Source: Rhodococcus triatomae BKS 15-14 (GTDB lineage Bacteria > Actinomycetota > Actinomycetes > Mycobacteriales > Mycobacteriaceae). Taken from it: a stretch of 64,000 bases of DNA. The stretch is taken from NCBI GenBank assembly GCA_000341795.1, contig AODO01000020.1, forward strand, positions 1 to 64,000, written 5' to 3'. Numbering within the stretch: position 1 is the first letter of the stretch; every line of letters starts with the position of its first letter. The notes beneath the pieces were generated by a model, which was not told where the DNA came from, searched no databases, and saw nothing but the letters and a program-made list of their open reading frames with translations. This document shows positions 16,439 through 24,799 of this stretch, piece by piece. The position numbers and the translations under genes are program-made.

Positions 16439-17875
16439 CTATCTCGTGCCGCTCCCGCTGCTGTCGATTCCACCGGTCCGGCGTCGCCGACCGTCCACGA
16501 CAGCCAGCGTCAGCGACACCGCGATCATCGCCGCACACACCGCGAGGCCGGCGGTCGCCGCGCCCGCGAAGTCGTCGGCGTCCGCAACCAGCGCCGACAG
16601 GTAGAGACCCGACACCGCGGCCACGCTCACGGTCGCCGACAGGCGCTGCGACAACTGCAGGAAGCCGGCTGCCACGCCGTGCCCACCGGCGGGCGACGCT
16701 TCCAGTGTCAGCACGCGATTGGGTGCGTCGACCATTCCCCCTGCCAGCCCGGACACCACAGCCAGCGCCACGAACACCATGATCGGTGCAGCGGCGTGCG
16801 CCGCGGCGATGTATCCGCCGACCACCACCAGCTCCACGAGAACCGCGGCCGCCACCGCGCTGCGCCCGAACCGCGCCACGACCCGCCACGCGGACGCGGA
16901 CGCGACCGCCATTGCCAGCGACCCCGCCGACAGCACCGCCGCCGCCTGCAGGGCCGGGTACCCCAGACCCTCGATGAGATACAGGCTGACAACGGTGTTC
17001 AGTGACAGGACCGCACCGAACCAGAACATCGCAACGAGCGTCCCGAGAACGTAGCCGGGCGACCGGGTCAGTGCCGGGATCAGGACGGGGTTGCCCCCGC
17101 GGGTGGCGAAAACTCCCTCCCACCACAGGAACCCGGCGAACGACAGGGCGGCGCCCGAGACCGAGGCACCGACCACGAGCGGCGACAGATCCGCGACCAC
17201 CGGCAGCATCAGCAGGGCGGTAACCGCCGCGAGCAGCATCAGGCCACCCGTGTCGACCCCGAAACGGGTCGAGGCGCGTCGATGATCCGGCTCGAGGAAG
17301 CGCACGGCCAGAATCAGGGTGAGCACCGCGAACGGCACGTTGAGCAGAAGCAGCAGTCGCCACCCCGTCCCGTCTGGTGTCAGGGCCAGCACCACGCCGC
17401 CGACCAGCGGCCCGCACAGTCCCGCCAACCCGCCTGCGGTGCTGTATGCGGCCAGCGCCCTGGCACGATCGGAGCCGGTGAATCTCTCGGAGATGATCCC
17501 GAGGACCTGTGCCGAGATCAGGCCGGCACCCAGCCCCTGACCGAACCGTGCGAAGACCACCGTCCACGCACCGGTCGCGGTCGCCCCGCAGACCCCCATG
17601 ACGGCGAACAGGGCGATCCCGGCCAGCAGCAGTCGCCGCCGCCCGTAGACGTCACCGAGCCGCCCCGCGGGAACAAGCGCGAGACCGAACGCCAGCGAGT
17701 ACGCGGCCAGGATCCACTGCACCTGGGGACCGCTCGAGTGCAGTGCCGAGCGCATGGCGGGCAGGCCGATGTTCAGTACGGACGAATCGAGCAGCGTCGT
17801 GAATCCCGCTGCCGCGCACACGAACACCTCGGGTGCGCGGCGCCGGGTCGACGCGGGGTGGGGAGCGAGCGTCAC
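16439..17875 (-). CDS. MFS transporter, DHA2-like
   Basis: A 478-residue, very hydrophobic protein with 12-14 predicted helices. It has the loop 2-3 MFS motif GRLGDVYGRRRLLLAG and, at about residues 44-58, LPAMRSALHSSGPQV typical of drug:H+ antiporter-type carriers. The GTG start at 17875 is 13 bases after the stop of the DszA-type gene, so it is the last gene of the operon led by S-box 2 (23104-23194). It might import the organosulfur substrate or export a desulfurised product; sequence alone cannot decide. Confidence 0.85.
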   Translation of the reverse strand: MTLAPHPASTRRRAPEVFVCAAAGFTTLLDSSVLNIGLPAMRSALHSSGPQVQWILAAYSLAFGLALVPAGRLGDVYGRRRLLLAGIALFAVMGVCGATATGAWTVVFARFGQGLGAGLISAQVLGIISERFTGSDRARALAAYSTAGGLAGLCGPLVGGVVLALTPDGTGWRLLLLLNVPFAVLTLILAVRFLEPDHRRASTRFGVDTGGLMLLAAVTALLMLPVVADLSPLVVGASVSGAALSFAGFLWWEGVFATRGGNPVLIPALTRSPGYVLGTLVAMFWFGAVLSLNTVVSLYLIEGLGYPALQAAAVLSAGSLAMAVASASAWRVVARFGRSAVAAAVLVELVVVGGYIAAAHAAAPIMVFVALAVVSGLAGGMVDAPNRVLTLEASPAGGHGVAAGFLQLSQRLSATVSVAAVSGLYLSALVADADDFAGAATAGLAVCAAMIAVSLTLAVVDGRRRRTGGIDSSGSGTR

Positions 17876-17888
17876 CCGTCGTGGCCGC

Positions 17889-19247
17889 CTAGCCGACGGC
17901 GACGGGGTTCGCCGGGATCGGCAGGCCCAGATTGTCGCGCAGAGTGGATCCGCTGTACTCGGCGCGCAGGACGCCGCGGTCCTGCAGGAGGGGTACCACC
18001 TGGTCGACGAACTCGTCGAGGCCGGTGGGCACCAGGTGTGAGCCGATGATGAAGCCGTCGGAGCCGTCGCTCTGCACGAACGTGTCGATCTGCTCGGCCA
18101 CCTGCGCGGCGGTACCGACGATCGGCCCGCGCTCGAACTGGTCGGCGACGGTCTCGCGCAACGTCAGCTTCTTCGCTTCCGACACGGCCCGCAGCTTCCG
18201 GGCGGTCTCGACGCGGTCCTGATGGATGAAGGCCCGCCCCTGGATGATCGGCGGTGCCTCCGGATCGGGGTCGATGTCGGGAATCGGTCCCTCGGGGTCG
18301 TACCCCGACAGGTCGCGGTTCCACAACTGCTCGAGCAGGATCAGCGCGGTCTGTCCGGTGACCTGTTCGTCGCGGATCGCGAGGTACTTCTCCCGAGCGT
18401 CCGCTTCGCTGTCGCCGATGACGAAGCTTGCGGACGGCAGGATCTTCAGGTCCTCAGGACGGCGCCCGGCGGCGACCGCCCGCGCCTTGACGTCCCGGTA
18501 GTACTCGGCCGCCTCGGGCAGGCTGCCGTACGGGGAGAAGATCGCGTCGGCGTTGGCGGCGGCGAAATCGCGCCCCTGCGGCGACACACCCGCCTGCAGC
18601 AGGACGGGCCGCCCCTGCGGGCTCCGTGGGACCGTGAACCGGCCGGCGATGTCGAACTGGCTGCCCCTGAAGGCGAACGACCCCGCGTCGGGTCGGCTCA
18701 GGAACCGGCCGGTGTCCCGGTCGGCGACGATGTCGTCCTCACGCCACGAATCCCACAGCGCACGAACGGCGGCGACTGCTTCCTCCGCACGCACGTACCG
18801 CTGTGAGTGGGGCAGGAAACCGCCACGTCGGAAGTTCCGGCCGGTGAACTCGTCGAACGAGGTGACGACATTCCACGCGGCCCGGCCCCCCGAGAGCTGG
18901 TCCAGGGTCGCGAACTGACGGGCCAGTTCATACGGCTCGTTGAATGTGGCGTTGATGGTGCCCGCGAGACCGAGGTTCTCGGTGACCGCCGCGAGCGATG
19001 CGAGCACCGTGAACGTGTCGGGGCGGCCGATGATGTCCTGGTCGAAGATCTGACCGGCCCGCTCACGCAACGCGAGCCCTTCGGCGAGGAAGAAGAAATC
19101 GAACTTCCCGCGCTCCGCGGTGCGTGCGGTGTGCTCGAAGGAGTCGAACGCGATCTGGCTGCCCGCCTCCGGGTGCCACCACGCGGTGTGATGGTTGACG
19201 CCGCCGAGGTAGGCGCCGAGGATGACCTGCTTCGTGGATGTGCTCAT
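17889..19247 (-). CDS. NtaA/SnaA/DszA-type FMNH2-dependent monooxygenase
   Basis: A 452-residue member of the long DszA-like luciferase subfamily, closely matching the gene at 5184-6572 (RTAERGKFDFFFLAEGLALR, FNEPYELARQFATLDQLSGG, FRRGGFL). The C-terminal GTAAQVAEQIDTFVQSDGSDGF is the usual closing motif. The ATG at 19247 was preferred because upstream reading enters the preceding gene; a GGAGA lies 10-14 bases upstream. It pairs with the shorter LLM gene at 19267, which ends 19 bases before. Regulation by S-box 2 is expected; sulfone or sulfonate oxidation is inferred. Confidence 0.86.
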   Translation of the reverse strand: MSTSTKQVILGAYLGGVNHHTAWWHPEAGSQIAFDSFEHTARTAERGKFDFFFLAEGLALRERAGQIFDQDIIGRPDTFTVLASLAAVTENLGLAGTINATFNEPYELARQFATLDQLSGGRAAWNVVTSFDEFTGRNFRRGGFLPHSQRYVRAEEAVAAVRALWDSWREDDIVADRDTGRFLSRPDAGSFAFRGSQFDIAGRFTVPRSPQGRPVLLQAGVSPQGRDFAAANADAIFSPYGSLPEAAEYYRDVKARAVAAGRRPEDLKILPSASFVIGDSEADAREKYLAIRDEQVTGQTALILLEQLWNRDLSGYDPEGPIPDIDPDPEAPPIIQGRAFIHQDRVETARKLRAVSEAKKLTLRETVADQFERGPIVGTAAQVAEQIDTFVQSDGSDGFIIGSHLVPTGLDEFVDQVVPLLQDRGVLRAEYSGSTLRDNLGLPIPANPVAVG

Positions 19248-19266
19248 GAGCTCTTGTCTCCGGGGA

Positions 19267-20487
19267 TCACGCGGCGGGAGTCGCGTAGCGGCTGGGGACG
19301 TCGGTGGGCAACCCGAGCAGCCCGCGCAGGGACGTGCGGGGGTACTCGGCGCGGAAGAGGCCACGCCGCTGCAGTTCGGGCACCAACTCGGTGGTCACGG
19401 CTTCCAGATCGTCCACCGCGACACCGGGACGGAGCCGGAACCCGTCGGAGCCCTGCGCCTGCCACGACTGCAGGAGGTCGGCGAGGGCCGCGACGCCACC
19501 GGTGAACACCGTCGCGTCCGTGACCAGTTCGCGGCCGGCGAGGGCGTCGAGTCGGGCGAGCCGGTCCGCCCCGGACTCCCGGTCGGTGTCGAGGAACACG
19601 AGGACGTCGGCGTACACGCGCAGCGGCTCACCTGTGCGTCCGACGCGCTCTTCCGCCGCGCGGACTTCCGCCAGCACCTCGGGTCCGTTGCTCGGGGACG
19701 GTGTCACGAACACCAGATCCGCGGCGCGGGCTGCGAGTTCGTAGGCGATGTCGCGGTGCGCGAGCGCGGTGACGACCGGCTGTCCCTGCGGCGACCGAGG
19801 GGTGATCGACGGACCGCGGACACTGAAGAACCGTCCCTCGAAATCGACGTGGTGCAACTTGTCGCGGTCGATGAAGCGGCGGGTCTGTACCTCCCGGATC
19901 TCCGCATCGTCCTCCCAGCTGTCCCACAGCAGGCGCACGACGTCCGCGACCTCGGCGGCCTCGTCGAACAGTTCCGCGACGAACGCAGGGAGTGCACCCG
20001 TCGCGAGCGCCTCCCGGTCCCTCTTGTCCAGACCGGGGACGTCACGGCGCCCGAAATGCGCGGCCTCCTGCTCCGATGACGACACCTTGACCTGCCATCC
20101 CGCACGTCCTCGGGATGTGTGGTCCAGGGTCGCAAGCGCTTTCGACACGTGGAACGGTTCGGTGTGCGTGGTCGTGACGGTCGGGATCAGACCGAGACCG
20201 TGGGTCCGAGGTGCGACATAGGCGGCGACGAGGTGGGCGTCGAGGCGCGCTCTCACCTGATCCACCGCGTCCGGGTCCTCCGCGACGTACGGATTGGCGG
20301 GCACCGTCAGACTGTCCTCGATGGTGACGAAGTCGAGCAGGCCACGTTGCGCAGTCGTCGCCAGCTCGGTCCAGTACGAACCCGAGAACAGTTCGTGGGG
20401 TCGGGAATTGGGCTCGCGCCACGCCGCGGGGTGCCAGCCGGCACCGTCGAGGGCGACTCCGAGGTGGAAGGGGTGGGTCTGGGTCAT
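19267..20487 (-). CDS. Luciferase-like monooxygenase, TGxHPxSWR subgroup
   Basis: A 406-residue LLM-fold protein beginning MTQTHPFHLGVALDGAGWH, followed by PAAWREPNSRPHELFSG, the diagnostic block shared with the genes at 6587 and 21875. Other shared blocks: TTTHTEPFHVSKALATLDHT and ITPRSPQGQPVV. It is longer than its paralogues because of an insertion around GRRDVPGLDKRDREALATG. The ATG at 20487 has AGGAG eight bases upstream; an upstream in-frame GTG (20496) overlaps that site and is unlikely to be used. It is the third gene of the S-box 2 operon. Confidence 0.83.
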   Translation of the reverse strand: MTQTHPFHLGVALDGAGWHPAAWREPNSRPHELFSGSYWTELATTAQRGLLDFVTIEDSLTVPANPYVAEDPDAVDQVRARLDAHLVAAYVAPRTHGLGLIPTVTTTHTEPFHVSKALATLDHTSRGRAGWQVKVSSSEQEAAHFGRRDVPGLDKRDREALATGALPAFVAELFDEAAEVADVVRLLWDSWEDDAEIREVQTRRFIDRDKLHHVDFEGRFFSVRGPSITPRSPQGQPVVTALAHRDIAYELAARAADLVFVTPSPSNGPEVLAEVRAAEERVGRTGEPLRVYADVLVFLDTDRESGADRLARLDALAGRELVTDATVFTGGVAALADLLQSWQAQGSDGFRLRPGVAVDDLEAVTTELVPELQRRGLFRAEYPRTSLRGLLGLPTDVPSRYATPAA

Positions 20488-20529
20488 CGAGTGCACTCCT
20501 GTGAGTTGAGGCCGGGTGGAGTCCGTGTG

Positions 20530-21885
20530 CTACACCGCGACCGTGCGGTCGCGGTCGGACCGGCGGGCCACGTTCGGCAACAGGCCGAGGTTCTCGCGCA
20601 GCGTCGTACCCGGATATCGGTCCGGGTAGATGCCGCGGTCCTGCAGTTCGGGTACGAGGCGATCGACGATCTCGTCGAGGCCGTCGGGGAAGGCCGTCGG
20701 GGTCAGGTTCAGTCCGTCGACGGCTCCGGCGCGGACGTACTCGGCGAGCCGGTCCGCGACCGACGCCGGGGTGCCGACGAACCCCGCCCCGGGCGCGAGA
20801 TGCCGGACCAGTTGCCGGACGGTGAATCCCCGCTCTCGGGACAGCTCGCGCCACTGTTGCGCGATCAGGTGCGGCCGATCGCGGCTGTTCATCACGCCGT
20901 GGCTTCGGCTCTGCTTCACGATTGTCGGCGGTTCGGGGGGCAGGGGTCCGTCCAGGTCGAGATCGGACAGGTCGGTGCCCCAGACCTTTTCGACGACCGC
21001 ACGGGTACGCCGGTCCGTCCACACCCGCTCTCGGAACCACTCGTGGCGATCCTCGGCATCGGACTGCGTGTCTCCGAGCACGATCGACGTGGCCGGGAAG
21101 ATCCGGAGGTCGTCGTCGGGGCGCCCGGCCGCGACGAGACGCCGGCCGAGATCCGTCGCATAGTCGAGGGCGGCGTCGAAATCGAGGTAGCGGGAGAAGA
21201 TCCCCTCGGCGTAGCGGGCCGCGAAGTCCCGTCCCTCGTCGGACTCCCCGGCCTGGAAGAACACGGGCTGCCCCTGGGGACTGCGCGGCCATTCCGGCTG
21301 CGCCACCACCCGGTACCAGGTGTCGAACCACTCGACGGCGGGCACCGGCGACCGGGGATCCGTCGACGGCCATGCGTCCCACAGCGCCTGTACCAGGTCC
21401 ACGTGCTCACGGGCGTGCGTGTAGCGATCGGAATGGTCCAGATAGCCGCCTCTGCGGAAGTTGGCACCGGTCCAGGCACTGTCGGTCGTGACGATGTTCC
21501 AGCCCGCCCGGCCACCGGACAACACGTCGAGCGTTCCGATACGGCGCGCGAGATCGTACGGCTCGAAGTAAGTGGTGTTGAGGGTGGCGATCAGTCCGAT
21601 GCGCTCGGTGTGGGCGGCGAGGTGTGCGAACAGCACCAGCGCGTCCGGGCGGCCAGTGATCGCGTCGGTGTTGAGGACACCGAGATGCTCACGCAGCCGC
21701 AGGCTCTCACCGAAGAAGACACCGCTGAAGAGTCCCCGTTCCGCGTCGCGCACGAGTTGGGTGAGGGCGTCGAAGTCGTAGTAGATGTCGGCTCGCGGCT
21801 GTTGCGACCACACGTAGTCGGGCGCGAACGGGAAGAACAGGTTGAGGTGCAGTCGCTGCCCGCGCTGCGTGCGCTCACCGGACAC
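20530..21885 (-). CDS. NtaA/SnaA/DszA-type FMNH2-dependent monooxygenase
   Basis: A 451-residue DszA-like enzyme, more divergent than the copies at 5184 and 17889: RLHLNLFFPFAPDYVWSQQP at the N terminus replaces the usual AH/GVN block, but FFGESLRLREHLG, GRPDALVLFAHLAAHTERIG, TYFEPYDLARRIGTLDVLSGG and FRRGGYLDHS are kept. The GTG at 21885 has GGAGGAGG five bases upstream and overlaps the preceding gene by 11 bases. The divergence suggests a different substrate from its paralogues. It uses FMNH2 supplied by an unlinked reductase. Confidence 0.85.
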   Translation of the reverse strand: MSGERTQRGQRLHLNLFFPFAPDYVWSQQPRADIYYDFDALTQLVRDAERGLFSGVFFGESLRLREHLGVLNTDAITGRPDALVLFAHLAAHTERIGLIATLNTTYFEPYDLARRIGTLDVLSGGRAGWNIVTTDSAWTGANFRRGGYLDHSDRYTHAREHVDLVQALWDAWPSTDPRSPVPAVEWFDTWYRVVAQPEWPRSPQGQPVFFQAGESDEGRDFAARYAEGIFSRYLDFDAALDYATDLGRRLVAAGRPDDDLRIFPATSIVLGDTQSDAEDRHEWFRERVWTDRRTRAVVEKVWGTDLSDLDLDGPLPPEPPTIVKQSRSHGVMNSRDRPHLIAQQWRELSRERGFTVRQLVRHLAPGAGFVGTPASVADRLAEYVRAGAVDGLNLTPTAFPDGLDEIVDRLVPELQDRGIYPDRYPGTTLRENLGLLPNVARRSDRDRTVAV

Positions 21886-23005
21886 GGTGGCCTCCTCCGG
21901 CGTGTGCCGCCGCGAAAGTGTTGGCGGGGCGGGTGAGTCCCAGGGTCCGGCGGAGCGACGACGCCGGCCGGGGGACGACGAGGCGTCGCTCAGCGCGTAG
22001 GCGAGGCAGCACCTCACGTTCGAGGATCGGCAGATCCGTGGCGAGAACGGCGGGATGGAGCCGCACGCCGTCGACACGGGCGACCAGGGCGGTCAGGAGA
22101 TCGTGCAGCTCCTCCGCGGTGCCGACGTGGCGCAGGCGCTCGTTCGTTGGCCACGGCGCATGCGCGTCGAGTTCGGCGAGTCGCCCTGTCGCGGTGTCGT
22201 GTTCGGTCGCGAGAACCACCTCCACCTCCGCGAAGACGCGCTGCTCGCGGCCCTCGGCTGCCCGGCGGGCCGCCTCGGCGAGGACGCCGACCTCGTGGAC
22301 CGTCGACCCTCCGACCAGGTGCACGTCGACCAGGTCCGGCGCGACCGCGGCCGCGCCCGGGCGAGCGTCGAACGGTGCGAACACCACGAGCTGCCCCTGC
22401 GGCGGGCGCGGGGTGATGGACGGCCCCGTGACGGAGAACAGTTCGCCCTCGAAGTTCGCGTAGTGCAGTCGGGCCGGGTCCAGGAAGTGGCCGGTGACCT
22501 CGTCGGCGATGAAGACGCCGTCCTCCCAGGTGTCCCACAGCAACCGGACCGCGGCGATCACCTCGTCGTTCTCCAGTCGCACCGCTTCGGGCGCGGTGAC
22601 CTCCGCGGCCCCGTAGGCGGCGGCGCGCGCGGCGGTGTCCGCGGTCACCGCGAGCCATCCGGCGCGGCCGTGCGACGCGAAGTCGGCGCTGGCGAGTTGG
22701 TTGGCGAGATGGAACGGTTCGGCGTGCAGGGGCCCGACTGCGGGCACCAGACCGATCGCGGTGGTCACGGCCGCCGCGAACGCCGCCACCTCGACCGGGT
22801 CGAGCCGGCCTCGGATCGTGGGGTGGCCGATCCGCGTGGTCGGGTCGGCGAACGTCGCGATCGCGAACCCGGCGTGCTCGACGCGGCGAACCAGGTCCAC
22901 GATCGACGCGGCGTCACTCGGTGCGACCTGGCCGAACCGCCACGAGGCGGGATGGGCGCCGGTTCCGTCGAGTTCGACGGCGATCGCAAGGGATGTGGAT
23001 GTCAC
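21875..23005 (-). CDS. Luciferase-like monooxygenase, TGxHPxSWR subgroup
   Basis: A 376-residue LLM-fold protein with AIAVELDGTGAHPASWRF near the N terminus, PLHAEPFHLANQLASADFAS and ITPRPPQGQLVVF, aligning with the genes at 6587 and 19267. It is the first gene after S-box 2. Three in-frame GTG codons lie close together at 23005, 23011 and 23023; 23005 is the shortest reading and a GAGGCGGTGG purine-rich run is just upstream. A longer reading from 23107 would start inside the riboswitch and is rejected. Confidence 0.8.
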   Translation of the reverse strand: MTSTSLAIAVELDGTGAHPASWRFGQVAPSDAASIVDLVRRVEHAGFAIATFADPTTRIGHPTIRGRLDPVEVAAFAAAVTTAIGLVPAVGPLHAEPFHLANQLASADFASHGRAGWLAVTADTAARAAAYGAAEVTAPEAVRLENDEVIAAVRLLWDTWEDGVFIADEVTGHFLDPARLHYANFEGELFSVTGPSITPRPPQGQLVVFAPFDARPGAAAVAPDLVDVHLVGGSTVHEVGVLAEAARRAAEGREQRVFAEVEVVLATEHDTATGRLAELDAHAPWPTNERLRHVGTAEELHDLLTALVARVDGVRLHPAVLATDLPILEREVLPRLRAERRLVVPRPASSLRRTLGLTRPANTFAAAHAGGGHRVR

Positions 23006-23103
23006 GGGCACCGGAGATGCCACCGCCTCGGGACGGCGCCGTGGGCACCCTCGAGTCGTTGCACGGGGTCCGGGCAAGCGGGAACGTTGATGTCGGCTCA
23101 CTT

Positions 23104-23194
23104 CCATCGTTTCCCGGCGGTAGCACCCTGCTTCGCGTTCGGCGGTGGGTTGCTGCGACGTCGTCGATCCGGGTCTCTCGGTCGCTCTGGATGG
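23104..23194 (-). promoter_or_regulatory. SAM-I (S-box) riboswitch 2
   Basis: A 91-base minus-strand element nearly identical to the one at 12998: P1 arms CCATC/GATGG, AGAGCGACCGAGAGACCCGG, GCAACC and GGUGCUA. The variable arm between GCAACC and GGUGCUA is longer and unlike in the other copies, while its pairing partners change together, a sign of a conserved fold. It precedes the five-gene LLM/MFS operon (23005 to 16439). CACTAGCGT just upstream of P1 is shared with element 1 and may be part of the promoter. Confidence 0.85.
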
Positions 23195-23259
23195 TCGACG
23201 CCGACGCTAGTGCCGCCGCGCCCGCCGGCACACCCTTTCCCTCAGCGCGAGCGAAACCC

Positions 23260-24747
23260 TCAGCGCTGCTTGGGCGCGAGGTTCCGGGTGGCCGGTCCCT
23301 CCAGCACCCTGCCGTCGGCGGCGAATCGTGAACCGTGCAACGGACAGTCCCACGACCGTTCCGCGTCGTTCCATCGCACCACTCCGCCGAGGTGTGTGCA
23401 GATCGCCGACACGCACCGCTCGGAATCGCCGACCCCCGACACCGCGACCGGTGTGCCGAGCGTCGGCCGGACCCGGCCCGCACCGTCCTCGGGTTCCGGG
23501 CGGCCGCGGTCGAGAACGGGGGATATCCAGCCCGTCGCGAGCTGGACCGCGACCTCACCGTTCCATTTCGCCGCGGTCACCGCACCGGTCACCAGTCGTG
23601 GATTCCACGCGTCGTAGGCGCCCGCCCACTTCTCCTGTGCGTCCGAGTGCCCCGCGGCCAGGCACGTCGCCGCCGCCACCGCGTTCGTCATCCCCCACTT
23701 GTCGAAACCGGTGGCGACGAGGATGCGATGCTCGCCGGGCAGAAGCGACCCGACGTACGGCAGTTCGTCGACGGGATGGAAGTCCTGCGCGGACCACCTG
23801 TGGGTGAGACGGCCGCCGGGAAAGTGCTGCGAGGTCCAGCTCGCGAGGTCGTCGACGCGTTTCCGGGTGGAGCCCCCGCGGCCGACGACATGCCCGTTGC
23901 CGCCGACGAGCAGCAGCGCGCCATCGGGCGTCGGCACGGATCGTAGCGACCGCGTCGGCGAGTCCACGGACAGGTACATGCCGGACGGTACGTTCTCGAC
24001 GTCGGCGAATGCCGCCGAGTACGACCGGAGCGGATGCAGCCGTGCGAAGAACCCGCCGCGATCGAGGATCGGCATGCCCGTCGCCAACACCACTCGCCGG
24101 GCCTGGACGGGTCCGTGGTCCGTGTCGACTCGCACGCCGTCACCGGCGCTCCGGGCGGACCGCGCGCGTACCCCTTCGACGACGGCGCCGCCCTGCTCGC
24201 GAACGTCGGCCACCAGCGCCGCCAGCAGCGCCATGGGGTCGACCTGGGCCTGCTTCTCCAGTGCCAGTGCGCCCGCCACGCGGTACGGCAGCTCCGGGGC
24301 CTCACTCCATGTCACGTCGAGGCCCGCCGCGGTCGCGGCGGCGAACTCACGCTGCAGCGTCTGCGCCCCCGACGGCGACAGGGCGTAGTCGTAGGCGGTC
24401 TCCCGCTGCACCGGGACACCGCGCTCCGCGCAGTAGCGGAGCAGCCAGTCCTGACCGGCCCGATTCGCGTCCACGTACTTCCGCACCAGGGCACCGGAGT
24501 GCCGGGAACGGATCCGCGAGAGCTTGGTCCCGTGCAGCAGCGAGATCTTGGCGGTCGTGTTGCCCGTGGTGCCGGCACCGACGCACCTGGCCTCCAGGAC
24601 GGTCACCGACTCGCCGGCGCGGCTGCGCATCAACGCAGTCGTCAGTCCCGTGAGCCCGGCGCCGACGACCAGCGTGTCCACAGTGGTCTCGGGCTGCCAC
24701 GGATCGGTGGTGACGGCGCCCGTGATGTCGTGCCACAACGATTCCAT
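23260..24747 (-). CDS. FAD-dependent oxidoreductase with C-terminal Rieske [2Fe-2S] domain
   Basis: A 495-residue protein. The N-terminal DAO-type FAD domain starts at TLVVGAGLTGLTTAL (about 24-38), and FAD contacts include GATGF-like LVATGFDKWGMT (about 370-381). The C-terminal Rieske domain has CTH (Cys450, His452) and CPLH (Cys468, His471). Such FAD-Rieske fusions are widespread in actinobacteria with unknown substrates. The ATG at 24747 lies 52 bases after the LLM gene stop; no strong ribosome site was seen. It may be the distal gene of the S-box 3 operon or independent. Confidence 0.85.
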   Translation of the reverse strand: MESLWHDITGAVTTDPWQPETTVDTLVVGAGLTGLTTALMRSRAGESVTVLEARCVGAGTTGNTTAKISLLHGTKLSRIRSRHSGALVRKYVDANRAGQDWLLRYCAERGVPVQRETAYDYALSPSGAQTLQREFAAATAAGLDVTWSEAPELPYRVAGALALEKQAQVDPMALLAALVADVREQGGAVVEGVRARSARSAGDGVRVDTDHGPVQARRVVLATGMPILDRGGFFARLHPLRSYSAAFADVENVPSGMYLSVDSPTRSLRSVPTPDGALLLVGGNGHVVGRGGSTRKRVDDLASWTSQHFPGGRLTHRWSAQDFHPVDELPYVGSLLPGEHRILVATGFDKWGMTNAVAAATCLAAGHSDAQEKWAGAYDAWNPRLVTGAVTAAKWNGEVAVQLATGWISPVLDRGRPEPEDGAGRVRPTLGTPVAVSGVGDSERCVSAICTHLGGVVRWNDAERSWDCPLHGSRFAADGRVLEGPATRNLAPKQR

Positions 24748-24799
24748 GGCGTGGAGAATGCCCCCCGCTCCGGATCGGAAACACCCGACCACAGCCTGC

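Noticed and set aside
23006-23107. N-terminal extension of the LLM gene at 21875 to an ATG at 23107
   Set aside because: It would start inside the SAM riboswitch P1 stem, and the extra residues do not match paralogues.
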